Positions 1-11,310 are shown, counted from the first letter of the stretch. The stretch is DNA of 64,000 nucleotides from Pegoplata infirma (GCA_963921195.1 OY992541.1:13682644-13746643), one strand, 5' to 3'. The notes: generated by a model not told the origin, from the sequence alone. Numbers and translations are program-made.

Positions 1-396
1 AAATTGCGATTTCTATAGCTGAAAAAGGAACAATTCTCGTGAGAGTGCGGGTCTGAAGGGGTTAATTGGTAAATTTCTAAACTTTATTTTTTGTGTACAT
101 ATACATATATTTTTCCTAATGGTGGACATTGTGGAAGAAGATGCATCAAAAAAATGTTGAATCTTTAAAAATTGCTATATAATATGTATACAAATGTGTA
201 GTTGGGGCTTTTTGGTTTAATATATATCAAAGCATGTAGTTAGGGCTTTTTGAATTTTGTAAATAAAATCCCCATTTTTGATCAAAGGAGTCTAAATTTT
301 TTTGTGGACATGTATTTTGATCCAATACATAAGAATCAATAAAAAACGCGATTTTGAATTTTTTGTTAGTTAGGGCGTTTTGCATTTTAGGTGACG
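1..396. other. AT-rich interval, no gene recognised
   Basis: No convincing reading frame. A short motif close to GTAGTTRGGGCTTTTTG occurs three times (near 199, 236 and 366), suggesting a fragment of a repeat that begins outside the window. Confidence 0.4.
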
Positions 397-575
397 ATAT
401 ATATTCATGATGCCCTATCGATTTTAAGACATTCTAGCCATGTCCGTTTGTCTGTCTGTCTGTGGAAAATGCTCTCACGGACAAAATATTGCACAGAGAT
501 GACTGAAACTTAACACATATATTGGAAGTTCTCCCGAGATGTTTGGTATTGCATTTGAGCGATATCGGTACAGCG
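397..575 (+). mobile_element. mini-me-like element, left part (5' truncated)
   Basis: A short TA run, the core around TTCATGATGCCC, then a GTCT run (about 448-463) match the intact copy at 28376-28994 base for base over most of their length. Wilder and Hollocher's mini-me elements of Diptera have this layout (TA run, conserved core, GTCY run). The copy lacks its first ~80 bases and stops at 575 inside the sequence TCGGTACAGCG; it resumes at 2917, so it is the host of the inserted element at 576-2916. Confidence 0.75.
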
Positions 576-619
576 CACAGTGATTCGTTCCCATATATCG
601 AGTGGGCAAAAATAGAATA

Positions 620-1500
620 TTGGTCGCAGATTTCTGAAATTTGGTATACAAGCATTTAATTATCTAATCAAGAAAAAAACGAGTTTTTGGAAAAATCGGA
701 GCAAGGACACGCCTACCCCCCATATATCCTGAAATTTAAATATGTGATTAAAACTACAAAAATGGCCACAAAATTCCCAAATTTTGTCAATGTTACCAAT
801 TTTGATACAGTATTTTATGTGTAAATTTTTTTCAAGATTGAAGCAAGGACTCGTGTGGCTGCCATATATCCTTTTTCTTAAAAAAATTGTAAATCGCTCA
901 AAAATTACTCGATACTCTTGAAATTTTTTGTAAAAATTTGAATAAGTGATGTCAATGTGTGTGCCAAATTTCGCTGAAATCGGTTCTGTAAAACAAAAGT
1001 TATTTATATATCCTTTTTAAAAACTGCAATAAAGTGTTAATATAGTTTAATTACAAAAATAAAATAGAAAGAGTTGTCAACGATTTTCCAAATTTGGTAC
1101 GCAAGCACAAAATTAATTAATAGAAAAAAAATAAAAATTTTGAGCAAATCGGTCGAAGGACATTTGTACCTGTCGTATATCCTGAAATTTAAAAGTGGAG
1201 TTTTAGCCACAAAACTTGATATAAAATTACTTAACTTAGTTATTGTCTTAGAAATTTAGATAACCATCGACGTACAACATTTGTATTTTAATCTGAGCAA
1301 GGACTCGCGTGGCTGCCATATATCCTTTTTCTTGAAATCGCTGTAACTATTTTAAAAATCTTTCAATTGCTATCAAATTTTTAATATAGATTAGATCAAA
1401 TAACGTTAATAAGTGTGCCAAATTTCGTTGAGTTACTTGCGGTAACAAAAAAGCTGTTAATATATCCTTTTTTTAAATATAGTCAAAAATATAAAAATAC
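620..1500. repeat. Two ~455 bp imperfect tandem units inside the Transib-like element
   Basis: Landmarks repeat at about 455 bp spacing: AAATTTGGTA near 636 and 1091, and GCAAGGACTCG followed by GCTGCCATATATCC near 842 and 1297. The units have diverged by substitutions and small indels. Confidence 0.7.
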
Positions 1501-1689
1501 CTAATAACTGCAAAAACAAAACATTCACAACACCTATTTCCTGTTGCATTACGAAAATAAATTTATTCAAAATAAGTTTTAAGTAAACTCGTTTAATACT
1601 TGCTTTATTTCTAAGTATATAACCCGTTAATAACAAAAAACTAAAAAATTTTTTTTTTTTTGGGTACTAAAAAATTTTTTTTTTTTCGT

Positions 1690-2720
1690 TTTTTTAAAAA
1701 ACTTAGTTATTTTTATTATTTGATCGTATAGAAAACAGTCCAGGATGTTAAAAAAATCAATAAAAAATAATTTTTAAGTACGAACTTTTTTTATGTATCT
1801 CAAAAAAAATTTGGTTTTGGTTTGGGATACCAACGAAAATCAAATACTTGTTTTAAAGCAAAATGGCCCACTGTATACTTATTTCATCGAATTTTTTACT
1901 ATAAATTTATGGTATACAATACAGTAAATCCCTTTATATAAAAAAACACGAAAATGTTGATGTATTTTTTAAATTTATTTACAATACATAAAATAAATAA
2001 AAAAAAAAATAATCCAATTTTAGATTTTTTTAAAAAATTTTTTTTTCAACTTAAAAAAAAAACTTAGTTATTTTTATTTTTTGATCTTATAAAACATAGT
2101 TAAAGCTACAAAAAAAATAAAAAACAAAAAAATTTTATTCACGAACTTTTTTTATGAGGGCCATTAAAATTTGGTGATTTTGGGGATTTTAGTAAAAGTC
2201 ATAGATAACTTTTAAAGCAAAACGGCCCACGTACTGCATAATTTGTTTCTGATTTTTTATTATAATTTTACAGAATACTTTATAATATATCAAATTGTAA
2301 AGAAAAAATACTTAATATTGGATTTTTTTTTAAATATTTTTTCCATTAATTATATAGCTTTTGAAAAAAAATAAATAAAGACACAAAAAAACCCTAAATT
2401 TTTTCCAACTTCAGACAAAAACTTAGTTATTTTTATTGTTTTGCCTTATAAGCCATAGTCCGAGCTATCGAAAAAGCGAAAAAAATAATTTTTTGACTCA
2501 CGAACTTTTTTTATGCATTCCATCAAAATTTGTCAATTTTTGGAGATTCGGTAGAAAAAATATAGATTTCAGAGCAATACAAAAATGTATTTTAAGATTA
2601 ATTCTAAAAAATTGCAAATACAACTTTTATCAAATATATTTAAGTAACTTTTGCAAAAAAAAGTTCGTAGATTTCTTTAAAATTCGATTTTTCATAATTA
2701 TTTTAGTAAACCTATAAAAA
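1690..2720. repeat. Three ~355 bp imperfect tandem units inside the Transib-like element
   Basis: The landmark ACTTAGTTATTTTTATT occurs near 1702, 2063 and 2421, each followed about 80 bases later by ACGAACTTTTTTTATG. The first two units also share a GGCCCAC block (near 1864 and 2223). These units form most of the right half of the insert. Confidence 0.7.
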
Positions 2721-2916
2721 TCAATTTTTAGCTTTTAACACAATAGCGTTGAATTTCCATACTTTAGCGCCCTCTTGTGGCAACATATGACTTCTTAAAA
2801 ATAAGAAAAGGACATATTTCTTTTAGTTTACTATTAAACTGTAAAAATACAAAAAATCATCAACATTGAAGACATCCTTTTTTTTTTGATTTTTGCCAAT
2901 GAAACGAATCACTGTG

Positions 2917-3263
2917 CAGCGGTTCAAAAGTTATGAACGAAAATGTAAGCACACCTCAAAAATTTCAGTACATTCAACATAACCTAAAAATACAAAATGC
3001 TTTAATTCGGCTTCTGGTTGACATATGTGAACATAATTGAACACCAAATGGTATTTAAACAAGTACGAACATATTTTTTGACAAAAAAAGAAAAAAATCG
3101 CGGATTTTTTTTTTACCAAAATTTTTTTTTGCGGAAATTTTTTTGCAAATTTTTTTTTTTTCAAAAGTATTTTCCTTTTAAATAAAGTTTTTTGCAATAA
3201 TCTTTTTAAAATTGTGGAGGGTATCACTACATTCGGCAAGGCCGAATTTAACTTTTTTACTTG
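2917..3263 (+). mobile_element. mini-me-like element, right part
   Basis: Continues the copy at 397-575 after the insert. It ends with the family's typical block GTGGAGGGTAT, the small palindrome around CGGCAAGGCCG and ACTTTTTTACTTG, as in the copy ending at 28994. A long minus-strand open frame here is a by-product of A/T runs and recurs in the other copy; it is not a gene. Confidence 0.75.
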
Positions 3264-3722
3264 TTTTTTGGTAAAATCGTTTTTGCAGCGTTCAATTCTG
3301 TTTTTAAATTTTTCAATTTCATTTATTATCTTGATTCTGGATTTTCAATAAAATTCTGTTTTTCTTTCATTTGTGCTCTTCTTTCTCTACATTTTTAGTA
3401 CACTTCTAAGCAAGTTAGGACTTTCTAGTTTTCATCACGTGAAAGAGCGTCTCAAAAACTATCGAAACCAAAAAATGTGGAAAAAAAAATTTTGAGTCAT
3501 AAGCAACCTTTTCATAGGCTCAGATAAATTTTTCGTCACGATCTTCAAGCTTCTTAGAGTTTTTTTTAATAGAAGTTATATCAGACTTAAGATACATAAT
3601 AAACCTTTCGACGATTTATTTTATAAAAATATTTTTTTTCTCATTCTTTTATTTTATTGAATCTTCACTAAAAATTATGTGAACTAACAATAAGTAGTCA
3701 AATCTTAAAACTAATATAACTT
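3264..3722. other. AT-rich interval, nothing recognised
   Basis: No protein-like frame, inverted repeat or known repeat block that I can support. Confidence 0.35.
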
Positions 3723-4496
3723 CCCAGGCAGAAACTGCCAACCGTTCCAAAGAAAAAGTCTCGGCAAAGCACTTTATTTTTTGTGTAGAAGGTAGTATGA
3801 ATTCGAAAAAGTGCTTTCCAAGCGCTTTGCCAATGTTTTTCTATTTAAATCCGATCGTTTTTTTATTTCCTTGCAGGATTAGGTGCCAGTCCTTGATAGT
3901 TCTCATGATATGTCACTTATACACAATGACCTACATATTACAAACTTGACCCTTTTATGTAAAAACACCTGTTTCTTTCGTGAGGAAGTGTCTTAAACTC
4001 CGGATAAATACCCGTTTTTTCGGTTCAATACACCATTTTTTTCAGGACTTTTCCAAATTTTTTCCTAAAAGCATTTTTATTATTTTTTTTTTTCCAAAAC
4101 GCAAAGAAAACTGCAAACAAATTTTTTTTATGGACTTAGAAAATTGTTCAAAGTTTGTTCAAAATTTTTTTATCCTAATAAATGAGTCAATAAATTTTTT
4201 TATCCTAATTTAATAAATTTCTTTATTCAAATAAACACCAAAAAAGTTGTGTCTTATGGACTTATGTATACAATTTAGATATGTCCCATTTTTTTGTTCT
4301 AAAAGTGCTATAATAGTACCATATTTTTGGTTTTTAAAGCGCTTTCAAAGCGCTTTAAAATAGCAACGGCATACCGTTTACCGTGGTTATCATTTTGGAC
4401 GCTGGGAGAGTACTAAACTGTGATGCTTTCCCAGCACACAAGCGACAATAAAAGGTACTTTGCCAGCGCTCACCCGTTCGTATTTTTCTGCTTGGG
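3723..4496. mobile_element. Inverted-repeat element, CCCARGCAGAAA ends
   Basis: Left end CCCAGGCAGAAA and right end TTTCTGCTTGGG are inverted repeats with one mismatch. Subterminal sequence is rich in AAAGCGCTTT-type palindromes (3817-3833, 4337-4356). The ends and the GCGCTTT blocks resemble the element at 7361-8203 (ends CCCAGCARAAAT), so both probably belong to one loose family. I could not find a clean target duplication: the left flank is an AT-rich run and the right flank is the tail of the jockey-type relic. The middle (about 4010-4160) resembles sequence at 17.35-17.6 kb. Confidence 0.5.
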
Positions 4497-4529
4497 TTAT
4501 TATTAAGTCCAGCCAGTGCCAGACAAAAT

Positions 4530-4890
4530 TTCATTTGCATTTAAATTATCCAATGTTTTCAAAAGCATCATCCTTCACTTTAGTGTGCCAAGTCAGCAGT
4601 GGCCCTCTTCTAAGGCGTTGGTGACCACGATTATTTAGTAGATTGCGTGCTTAATTGTTTGGATGTGATTCCAGTTTTCGTAAGTAGTTTTGGGTATGTT
4701 TCACAATTTCATCTTTAACCAGGGAAACATTTAGATCTCTGTGTATGTTAAAGTTTCTAACATACCAATAATCATTCGCAAAATGTTGTTCTGCTTTCTT
4801 TATATTTTTTCCATATTAGACGCAGAGGCAGTGCCCCATAACTGAATACCATAGCACCATATAGGTTTTATAATCGAGCTGTAGATCAAT
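4530..4890 (-). pseudogene. Jockey-type non-LTR retrotransposon, RT C-terminal relic
   Basis: The minus strand encodes, in pieces, YGIQLWGTASASNME, then WYVRNFNIHRDLNVSLVKDE, then TQNYLRKLESHPNN and RGHQRLRRGPL. These match the region after the RT catalytic core in jockey-clade ORF2 proteins (the 'QLWGTAS' and 'WYVRN..IHRDL' blocks). At least one frameshift separates the first two blocks and stops interrupt two of them. Only the 3' end of the element survives; the strand's 3' side runs into a short TAATAATAA tail at the border of the inverted-repeat element. Confidence 0.75.
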
Positions 4891-5948
4891 ACACTCAAAA
4901 TAATACATTAGTAGATTTACTATTTTTTTTTTGCTAATACTGGTTAGCTAACTTTTAGCAAATTTTTAGTTGAGATTAGCATGTTAGCAAAAATATCTTG
5001 TAAACTTCATTTAGCGCATTAGCAATTTTAAACAAAATTTGAACTAATTTTTTTTGCTAGATTTAAAATTGAGTTGACAAAATTTTTACAAGCTTTTTTG
5101 CTAATATTAGCAAAATAAATGGTAATTTTTTTTATTTTCAGAAAACTTAAAATGGCGATATCTCGGAAACTAAGCCAGAAAGAGCAAAATGGAGGCCTTT
5201 TTTGGTTCTCGAGCTCTCGCCGGTCCTCTTCACATGTGTGGACCCTAATGGGCCCTAACTTTGGATCCAAAAAAGTTAGCATTCCCGAAAATTTTAAAAT
5301 GCTCATATCTCGGTAAATATTGCCGACACAACAAAAAGTCCAAAAACATTTTTGTAGCTCTCAACACGTAGAACAAGAGCGCAATATAGTCAAAAGCTCT
5401 CCGAGTAATATTTTTTAAGTTATCGAGTTTTTTAATTCTCAAGACCCCGGTGGTCCCCTATAATCACGTATCTCAAAAACTCAGCAAGGTAGAGCGAAAC
5501 GGATCCATATTTCCATACAAATTGTTTTTGTTTTTAAAATCGACTTTCAAAAAATGTATAGAAAATTTTAAATTTAAACTAAAACTTTTGTTAAAATAGA
5601 CTTTGTATTTTTCTATGGTACGGGCCAATGTGTATGCAAATTTGAACCAGAATTACAAAAAAAAATATACGATCAAAATTATATTTTATTACCATCGATT
5701 AACTTATATATACATAAACATAACTGCAATACCGGTGCATATAAATAATTTAACAAATATTGTCCTATTTTCAAAATATTCTGCTTAAAAAAAATACTTT
5801 TACATAGAAAAATGTTGGAAAAGGTAAGTTTTCATTAATATATATAAAGAATTTTAAAATCATGTTTTCATTTTTTTCCAGTTGAACTGGAAATTTTCGT
5901 ATTCAAAATATCGAAAAAAAAAACAATATTTTTGAGTACTTTGATGTT
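4891..5948. other. Fragments of dispersed repeats, no gene
   Basis: Starts with ACACTCAAAATAA, the same end sequence as the MITE fragment at 55869, followed by a stretch rich in TGCTAA and TTAGCA words. At 5140-5480 is a block with 'ATATCTCGG' and GC-richer text about CCCTAATGGGCC that has a loose relative near 34.6 kb. The overlapping short open frames on both strands are not protein-like. Confidence 0.35.
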
Positions 5949-7165
5949 GAAGAAAATTGAACTACGCAGCTACGTTAAACTTTTGCAACTTGGAGGAGAG
6001 AGCATATGCACCACCATAGGCGTAGATAGCCCTGTCTGGGGGGGCTTAGCCCCCCAGAATAATTTTAGCCCCCCCAGAATTTTAATCATTCACAATTTTT
6101 TTTTAAATAATTTAATGATTTCATTAATTTTTGCAATAATATCTAATGAGTCTTTAGGACTCGTTATGGTTATTCAATGAGTCTTAAGGACTCTTAATGA
6201 TTATTATATAAGATCTAATAGTTTTTCCCATTGAAAAATAGTCAAAATTATTGAAAAAAGTTTTTATATGAATCTGATGTTTTTGTCAGTAATAAAAACT
6301 TTACCGAATCTTAGGGTTTTACCTTCAGGAAAACATTTTAACTTCTTTGATTAAAAAAAAGTTTCTAAGTTCTAGGGGGGTTTTTATAGACAAAAGTTAT
6401 TGAAAGAAAGAATATGAGAATTTTGACTAATAATCATCAACTTTTGCAATCATCAGAACTTTTTCTTAAAAAAAATCCTAGTTATCTAATGATTTTACTA
6501 TAGGAAAACCATTAAAAATCTTTCATTCTCAAAACATATCTGGGAGTTCTAAGTTTCCGAAAAATCTACAGAATCAAAATTTAAAAAACAAAAAAAAAAA
6601 TTTGAATTTTGAACCGCGTTAGGGGGGCATTTGTTTCTACGACACCTAGACGCATGTTAAAGGGAACGCTTCAGGAATTGGTCTAGGTTTTTCTATTAAA
6701 AAAAAAATACCAAAAAATTAAAAAAAATCTAGGGGGGCTTTAGCCCCCCCCCCAGAAATGTTGGCTTCCTACGCCAATGTGCACCACCATAATGTTATCA
6801 CTACGATTCTAATATTACAAACTTTTTACAAATCCCTTAATTTCGCCATATCAAATTGGAAATAAAAATTTCGTTTAAGCAGTTTCAATACCGAGTTCCG
6901 AGTTGAAGAAATTCAACTATACGCAGCTACGTTAAGCTCTTCTACTTGGAGGAGAGAACATAATATGTGCCACCATAACGTTATCACTACGATTTCAACA
7001 CTACAAACTGTTTTGAAATCCCTTACTGCCGCAATAGCAAATTGGAAATGGAAAGAACATATATGCATTTTGAAGGTCGAGGTACAGAAAATTAAACCAT
7101 GCGCAGCAACGTTCAGCTTACTCAACTTGGGGGAAAAGCATTTGGGAAAGACAACGTTTTTACTA
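5949..7165. repeat. ~175-185 bp tandem repeat, about 2.5 units, split by a hAT
   Basis: Units begin near 5949, 6905 and 7079 with a conserved block around TACGCAGCTACGTTAA followed by CTTGGAGGAGAGA and CACCATAAYGTTATCACTACGAT. When the hAT insertion and one target copy (773 bases) are discounted the first spacing is about 183. The third unit is partial and diverged. Both strands stay open across unit 2 but the frames match nothing I recognise. Confidence 0.65.
6015..6779. mobile_element. hAT-like MITE, CATWGGCGTAG ends (copy 1)
   Basis: Flanked by the 8 bp duplication TGCACCAC (6007-6014 and 6780-6787). Left end CATAGGCGTAG and right end CTACGCCAATG are inverted repeats. Runs of G then C just inside both ends (GGGGGGCTTAGCCCCCC) form local hairpins. 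A second copy at 43850-44611 is nearly the same length and highly similar, with its own 8 bp duplication. The undisturbed site is visible in the next tandem unit at 6966-6980. Eight-base duplications are typical of hAT. No coding capacity. Confidence 0.85.
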
Positions 7166-7360
7166 ACAATCACAAGAAGACTGTCACCTTACCTACATGG
7201 AAAATATTGTCGGCATGATGTAAGTATTAATAGTTTATTTATCCCTCTCCTTCAAATATCCTAACAAACATAACCCAGTAAGATAATATACATACTACTA
7301 AATATATTGCTTTTAATAGATTAGATTAGATAAGGCCCTATGCACTGCGACCAATATGAT

Positions 7361-8203
7361 CCCAGCAGAAATTTTACTGAACTGGCGGAGCGCTTCCAAA
7401 CCTGCAGAATTCATGCATGACTCTCTAAGGCGATGTCACACTTTAGAGCGCTAGTTGGATACACTGAAAAAGCGCTCTTTAGATGCACTGAAATCACGTG
7501 TCTTTAGAACGCTGATTAAAGCGCTATAAAGATGCAGTGAATTCTTGTATCTTTTTAGAGCTGATTTAAGCACAATAAAGATTTAAGCACAATAAAGATA
7601 CATTTGACTATTTCTGAAATACAATTGGAAAATCTGATATACAATTGACTATTTTTGAAATACAATTGGAAATTTCTAAAATATTAGTGGATTTTTTTTA
7701 AATTAAAATAAAATTTTCTTAATAGCAATTATAAGATTTTGAAATCTAAATGGAATTTTCTGGAAAGCATTCAAAAAATTTTGGAAATAAAAATTTAAAT
7801 TTCTTGAATACAATTGGAAATTTATAATTTATAAGAAATAAGCATTTGCTGATTTTTTGTTGGCCTTTTTATCATCATTCAAAATGTGTTAAAGATGTTA
7901 TGAATGAAGCACTCTTTGCAGCGCCGATTAATGCGCAATAATGATGCAGTCAAATCATGTGTCTTTGTCCAAAACTCATGCTTTTTCACGCAAAGTGATA
8001 TTAAAAATATTAAAAAGAAAAGCAAGTGCTAAATTTGATCAAAAAATAATTTTATATTATAAGTTTTATATAAAATATCTTAACAAAAAATTACAAATTT
8101 TCGCCCTTACTTTTACTGCATCCTCAAGAGCGCTCTTTGGATGCGCTTCTGTATGCTATAAAAAGATGCTGTGTCGCCAAAATCTCTAATTATTTTTGCT
8201 GGG
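7361..8203. mobile_element. MITE with CCCAGCARAAAT ends in the retrotransposon 3' UTR
   Basis: Left end CCCAGCAGAAAT, right end ATTTTTGCTGGG. The outside bases are GATC-like on both sides, so a 4 bp GATC duplication is possible but cannot be separated from a palindromic end. Blocks of AGAGCGCT/GCGCTCTTT with GATGCA repeat near both ends, and the middle (7600-7830) is an array of AAATACAATTGGAAATTT-like units also seen at 47.3-47.9 kb. A diverged partial relative lies at 49170-49475. Confidence 0.65.
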
Positions 8204-8297
8204 ATCTTTTGTGCATCCTAGCAGTTGCCCTATAAGTTGAGACTTTTAGTAAAGCCAAGTATCCTATTAGGCATGGATTCCCATATGTCCATTGGAG

Positions 8298-9073
8298 CTA
8301 ATGAATGTCCCCTAGATGTCGAATTCGTCTGACGTTGAGTCTTGGGCACTCACAAAGGATGTGTTCTGCCGTTTCGGCGTCAATTTCACAGAATCTACAT
8401 ATTTCAGTGTCCGATAAATTTTTCTTCCTAAGTTGATAGCGAAGATTACAATGTCCAGTGTAACCAGTTAGAGTCCTTAGATCCTTTTTGTCGAGATCTA
8501 GTATTCGTTTAGATACCCCAGCGGATGGAGAGATAAATCTTTTTGCCTGACGCTGTCCAGAACAGTGGTTCCAGTGATTGGCAAATTCAGATTCCCTCCA
8601 TGATCGTAAACATTCCCTGATATGCCCAATGGACAAACCACAGAAGGGTTCCGGACCGATAAAAGGGCGACTTGCACCACGATTGGCCAAACAGTCTGCC
8701 CATTCGTTGCCCAAGTGCCCCTTATGGCCCGGGACCCAACTGAGAGTAAGTTCATTGTTACGGCCCAGTTCGTTTAGGGAAAGAATACAATCCATGACAA
8801 GTTTCGAAGATACATCTTAGGCTGATAAAGCCTTCAATGCTGCTTGACTGTCAGATTGTATATATATGTTTGTCCTTTTTGTGCACCTACGTAAACATTC
8901 GGACACGCATATATGTATATATGGCATAAAGTTCTGCCTGAAATATCGATGGGGATTTCCCCAAAGGTAGTGCGCGTTGGAAATTCGGACCGAAAATCCC
9001 AGCGCCAGTATCCAGTATTGGTCTGTTTTGAGCCACCAGTAAACCACACTTGAGATCCTGGTTCTGGATTCAA
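8298..9073 (-). pseudogene. RNase H and zinc-knuckle region of LOA-like element 1
   Basis: Pieces in three overlapping frames read, in order, VWFTGGSK (the family's TDGSK with the first catalytic Asp replaced), SDSQAALKAL, then WVPGHKGHLGNEWADCLA and finally CRFCEIDAETAEHILCECP. The last is the CxxC...HxxxC-type motif that ends LOA and I proteins. Frameshifts near 8800 and 8830-9050, plus a TA microsatellite at 8905-8922, break the frame. The loss of the first Asp would by itself disable RNase H. Confidence 0.8.
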
Positions 9074-9156
9074 AGAGCTAGTAGGTAGACCATATGCTCC
9101 TTTCAGAAATATCTATTCTAAAATGTCGTATAAAGACTTGTTTGGGTAGCATTCTG

Positions 9157-10472
9157 TCAGAGATCTTCGCGTATGTTCCCAAATTCCGGTAGTCTGGTGA
9201 CACTACTGCTAGCATCCTCCTTTACAGATATATGTATAGGTGGGATGTTTAGCATAGCCCCCATGTCATAGGTTGGACAGGATTTTCCCGCCCCTGTTAT
9301 ATATATATACCTTGTCCAGTATAGATCTGGCCGTGCTTTGTTCCACTTTTGGCCACCAAATAGCCTTTGGCAGGCGTAAATTGCCCTGGTAGCTTTTTTG
9401 GTTGTTCTGTTCAGATGAGGAGTCCATGTCTGAGACTTGTCAAGAGTTATCCCTAAATATTTCACTTCATCCGAAAAACCTATCGTGACGCCATTTATTT
9501 TATGCATGGACAAGTCAACAATCCTTTTAGTAAAGGGTATCAGTGTTGTTTAAGATGGATTAATAGTCAATCCCCTTTCCTGACACCATTTTAAGGTCAT
9601 GTTGAGTGATTGTTGCATCCGTTCAGAAATGGTTGGCGTATGCCACGCACTGACCGAACTCACAAGATCATCCGCATAACCGTAGGTTCTAAAACCAGAA
9701 TTATTAAGCTCATCGAGTAAATCATCTATGACCAACGTCCACAGCAGTGGCGATAAAACACCCCCTTGAGGGCAGCCTCTAGTTGCATTGACCGTCATAG
9801 ATGTGTTACCAAGATTGAGCGTGATGACTCTGCAGATGAGCATCTCCAGGATCCAATTTATGATAAGTAAAGGAACATCCTTTCTTAGCATAGCCCTCTT
9901 AATAGCATCGTAAGATGTATTGTCAAAGGCTCCCTGTATATCAATGAAGGCACAGAGGGCGATTTGTTTCGCCTCCAGTGCCTTCTCTATTGATGTCACA
10001 ACATGATAAACCGCAGTTTCAGTAGATTTGCCTTGTTGGTACGCAAACTTATACTTATGTATTGGTTTGCGAGTCAAACAGGTTTCCCTGATAAAGTAGT
10101 CCAACAGTTTCTCCATCGTTTTAAGAAAGAATGAGCTAAGGCTAATTGGTCTAAAAGACTTAGCCAGCTGTTCAGATTTCCTTCCTAATTTGGGTATAAA
10201 AACCACATTTACCTCCCTCCATGGACGTTGGACATGGCCAAATAGAAGGCTTGATCTAAATAAGCTGATCAGTTGTGGGATAATTAAATTACCCCCTTTC
10301 TGAAGCAGACATGGATAGATACCGTCCGGTCCAGGTGATTTGAAAGAGGAAAAATTGTCTAACGCCCAATGAACCCGTTCTTTCCTAAATATGTTGGCCG
10401 TTAGACGGATGTCTTGGCCTATTAAAGAGGGGTTTCTTAAAACAGGCATAGAATCATCTCCGGCCGTGCTTT
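9157..10472 (-). pseudogene. Reverse transcriptase of LOA-like element 1, one in-frame stop
   Basis: Translation shows the RT blocks in order: SPGPDGIYP, FRPISLSSFFLKTMEKL, YQQGKSTETA, ALCAFIDIQGAFD (first catalytic Asp), TRGCPQGGVLSPLLW, YGYADDLV (catalytic Asp pair) and VKYLGITLD in the thumb. A single TAA at 9550-9552, where a Lys codon would be expected after INPS, interrupts an otherwise continuous frame until about 9260. The frame opens upstream of the listed Met (DDSMPVL) and is cut at about 10472, so the N-terminal half of ORF2 is gone. Confidence 0.85.
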
Positions 10473-10818
10473 TAATAAAAGTTTTAAGTACTTATTATGA
10501 GTAAAAAATGTTTTTAGTAGTAGCAAGTTATTTTTTGCTGGAATAAAAAAGGAATTATTTTTAATATTTTTTCAGTTGGAATTCCGTAAAAAGTATTCGA
10601 TGGTCTTAAGCATCCCATGGTCTTAACAAAATACACTCTATTATCATGTATGTATCTAAGAAGTCAATATTTAAAAAATATTCGTTTGGCGTTTTACGAG
10701 TAAACCACTTATAAAATGTCTAGAAATACCTTTTATACATATTAATATTTTATATCTTTTTTTTATAGATTTTGACTTTAAATATGCTAAAATGAGGTTT
10801 ATAGCATAACAAAAACGC
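10473..10818. other. AT-rich interval, nothing recognised
   Basis: Contains a small direct repeat ATGGTCTTAA (10600, 10619) and the phrase CGTTTTACGAGTRAACCACTTAT, which recurs inside the MITE at 12440-12657, so a scrap of that family may lie at 10688-10712. Confidence 0.35.
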
Positions 10819-11098
10819 TACACTGAAAAAAAGCTTCGTGAAATTAATGAAAATTGACATAACCTTAATGAATAATGACTCATGTTTTCAACCGAAGACA
10901 GGTTTCATTTGATTAATGAAACGTGTGTCATTAAAGTTCCTTTTTATGAAAACTTGCATATAAATAATGAAAATATTCTTAGAACTTGTTCGAAACGTTT
11001 TATGAAGTTTTTCATGAAATGTATGAAAATATTCATTGAATCAATGTGGAATATAAGTTGGTAATGTGCGTATGATAATTGCTTTTTAAAAGTAACTA

Positions 11099-11310
11099 CA
11101 CACAGAGAAAAAGCTTCATTAATATAATGAAACTCATCATAAAAGTTCGTCCAATGAAACTGTTTCATTAAATTTATGAAATGTTTCATAAATAGTCATA
11201 GTATTTATGAAACATTTCATTATATTTATGAAAATTTTCATAATATTTATGAAAAAGTTTCATTGGACGAACTTTTACTTATGACAAATTGTTTTACAGT
11301 TCTTTGAGTG
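11099..11310. mobile_element. 212 bp foldback MITE inside A, TA target
   Basis: Copy B reads GTAACTAGTTGCTAAC at the matching place; copy A has the same bases opened at TA (11097-11098 and 11311-11312) around this insert. The insert has arms that pair perfectly over 21 bases (11138-11158 with 11254-11274 region, core GTTCGTCCAATGAAAC) and is built of TTTCATAA words. The empty site in B makes the boundaries secure. Confidence 0.85.

Larger units (their letters stand above)
576..2916. mobile_element. Transib-like non-autonomous DNA transposon
   Basis: The insert starts CACAGTGATTCGTT and ends with its reverse complement, a perfect 14 bp terminal inverted repeat. It is flanked by CAGCG at 571-575 and 2917-2921. 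The sister mini-me at 28.4-29.0 kb has the undisturbed site TTCAGCGGTTC, which confirms a 5 bp target duplication. A GC-rich 5 bp duplication and a CACWRTG-type terminal heptamer are the known signature of Transib, the superfamily related to RAG1. No transposase-like frame is present; the interior is AT-rich tandem repeats, so the element is non-autonomous. A 9-mer GGCAAAAAT lies 22 nt inside the left heptamer and 12 nt inside the right heptamer. Superfamily assignment rests on the ends only. Confidence 0.7.
7320..10472 (-). mobile_element. LOA-like non-LTR retrotransposon, 5' truncated (copy 1)
   Basis: Reading the minus strand: reverse transcriptase (10472 down to about 9157), RNase H (about 9073-8660), a C-terminal Cys/His motif (about 8360-8420), then a 3' UTR split by a MITE and ending in a short ATCTA repeat near 7320-7335. 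RT followed by RNase H, with the block CPQGGVLSP and catalytic GYADD, fits the LOA/R1-like group (Bilbo, Loa, baggins). The endonuclease and ORF1 are missing, so the copy is 5' truncated at about 10472. Confidence 0.8.

Noticed and set aside
2931..3239. Minus-strand frame of 102 codons
   Set aside because: It covers A/T runs of a mini-me copy and recurs, frameshifted, at 28659-28966. Lys/Phe-rich translation of homopolymers, not a gene.
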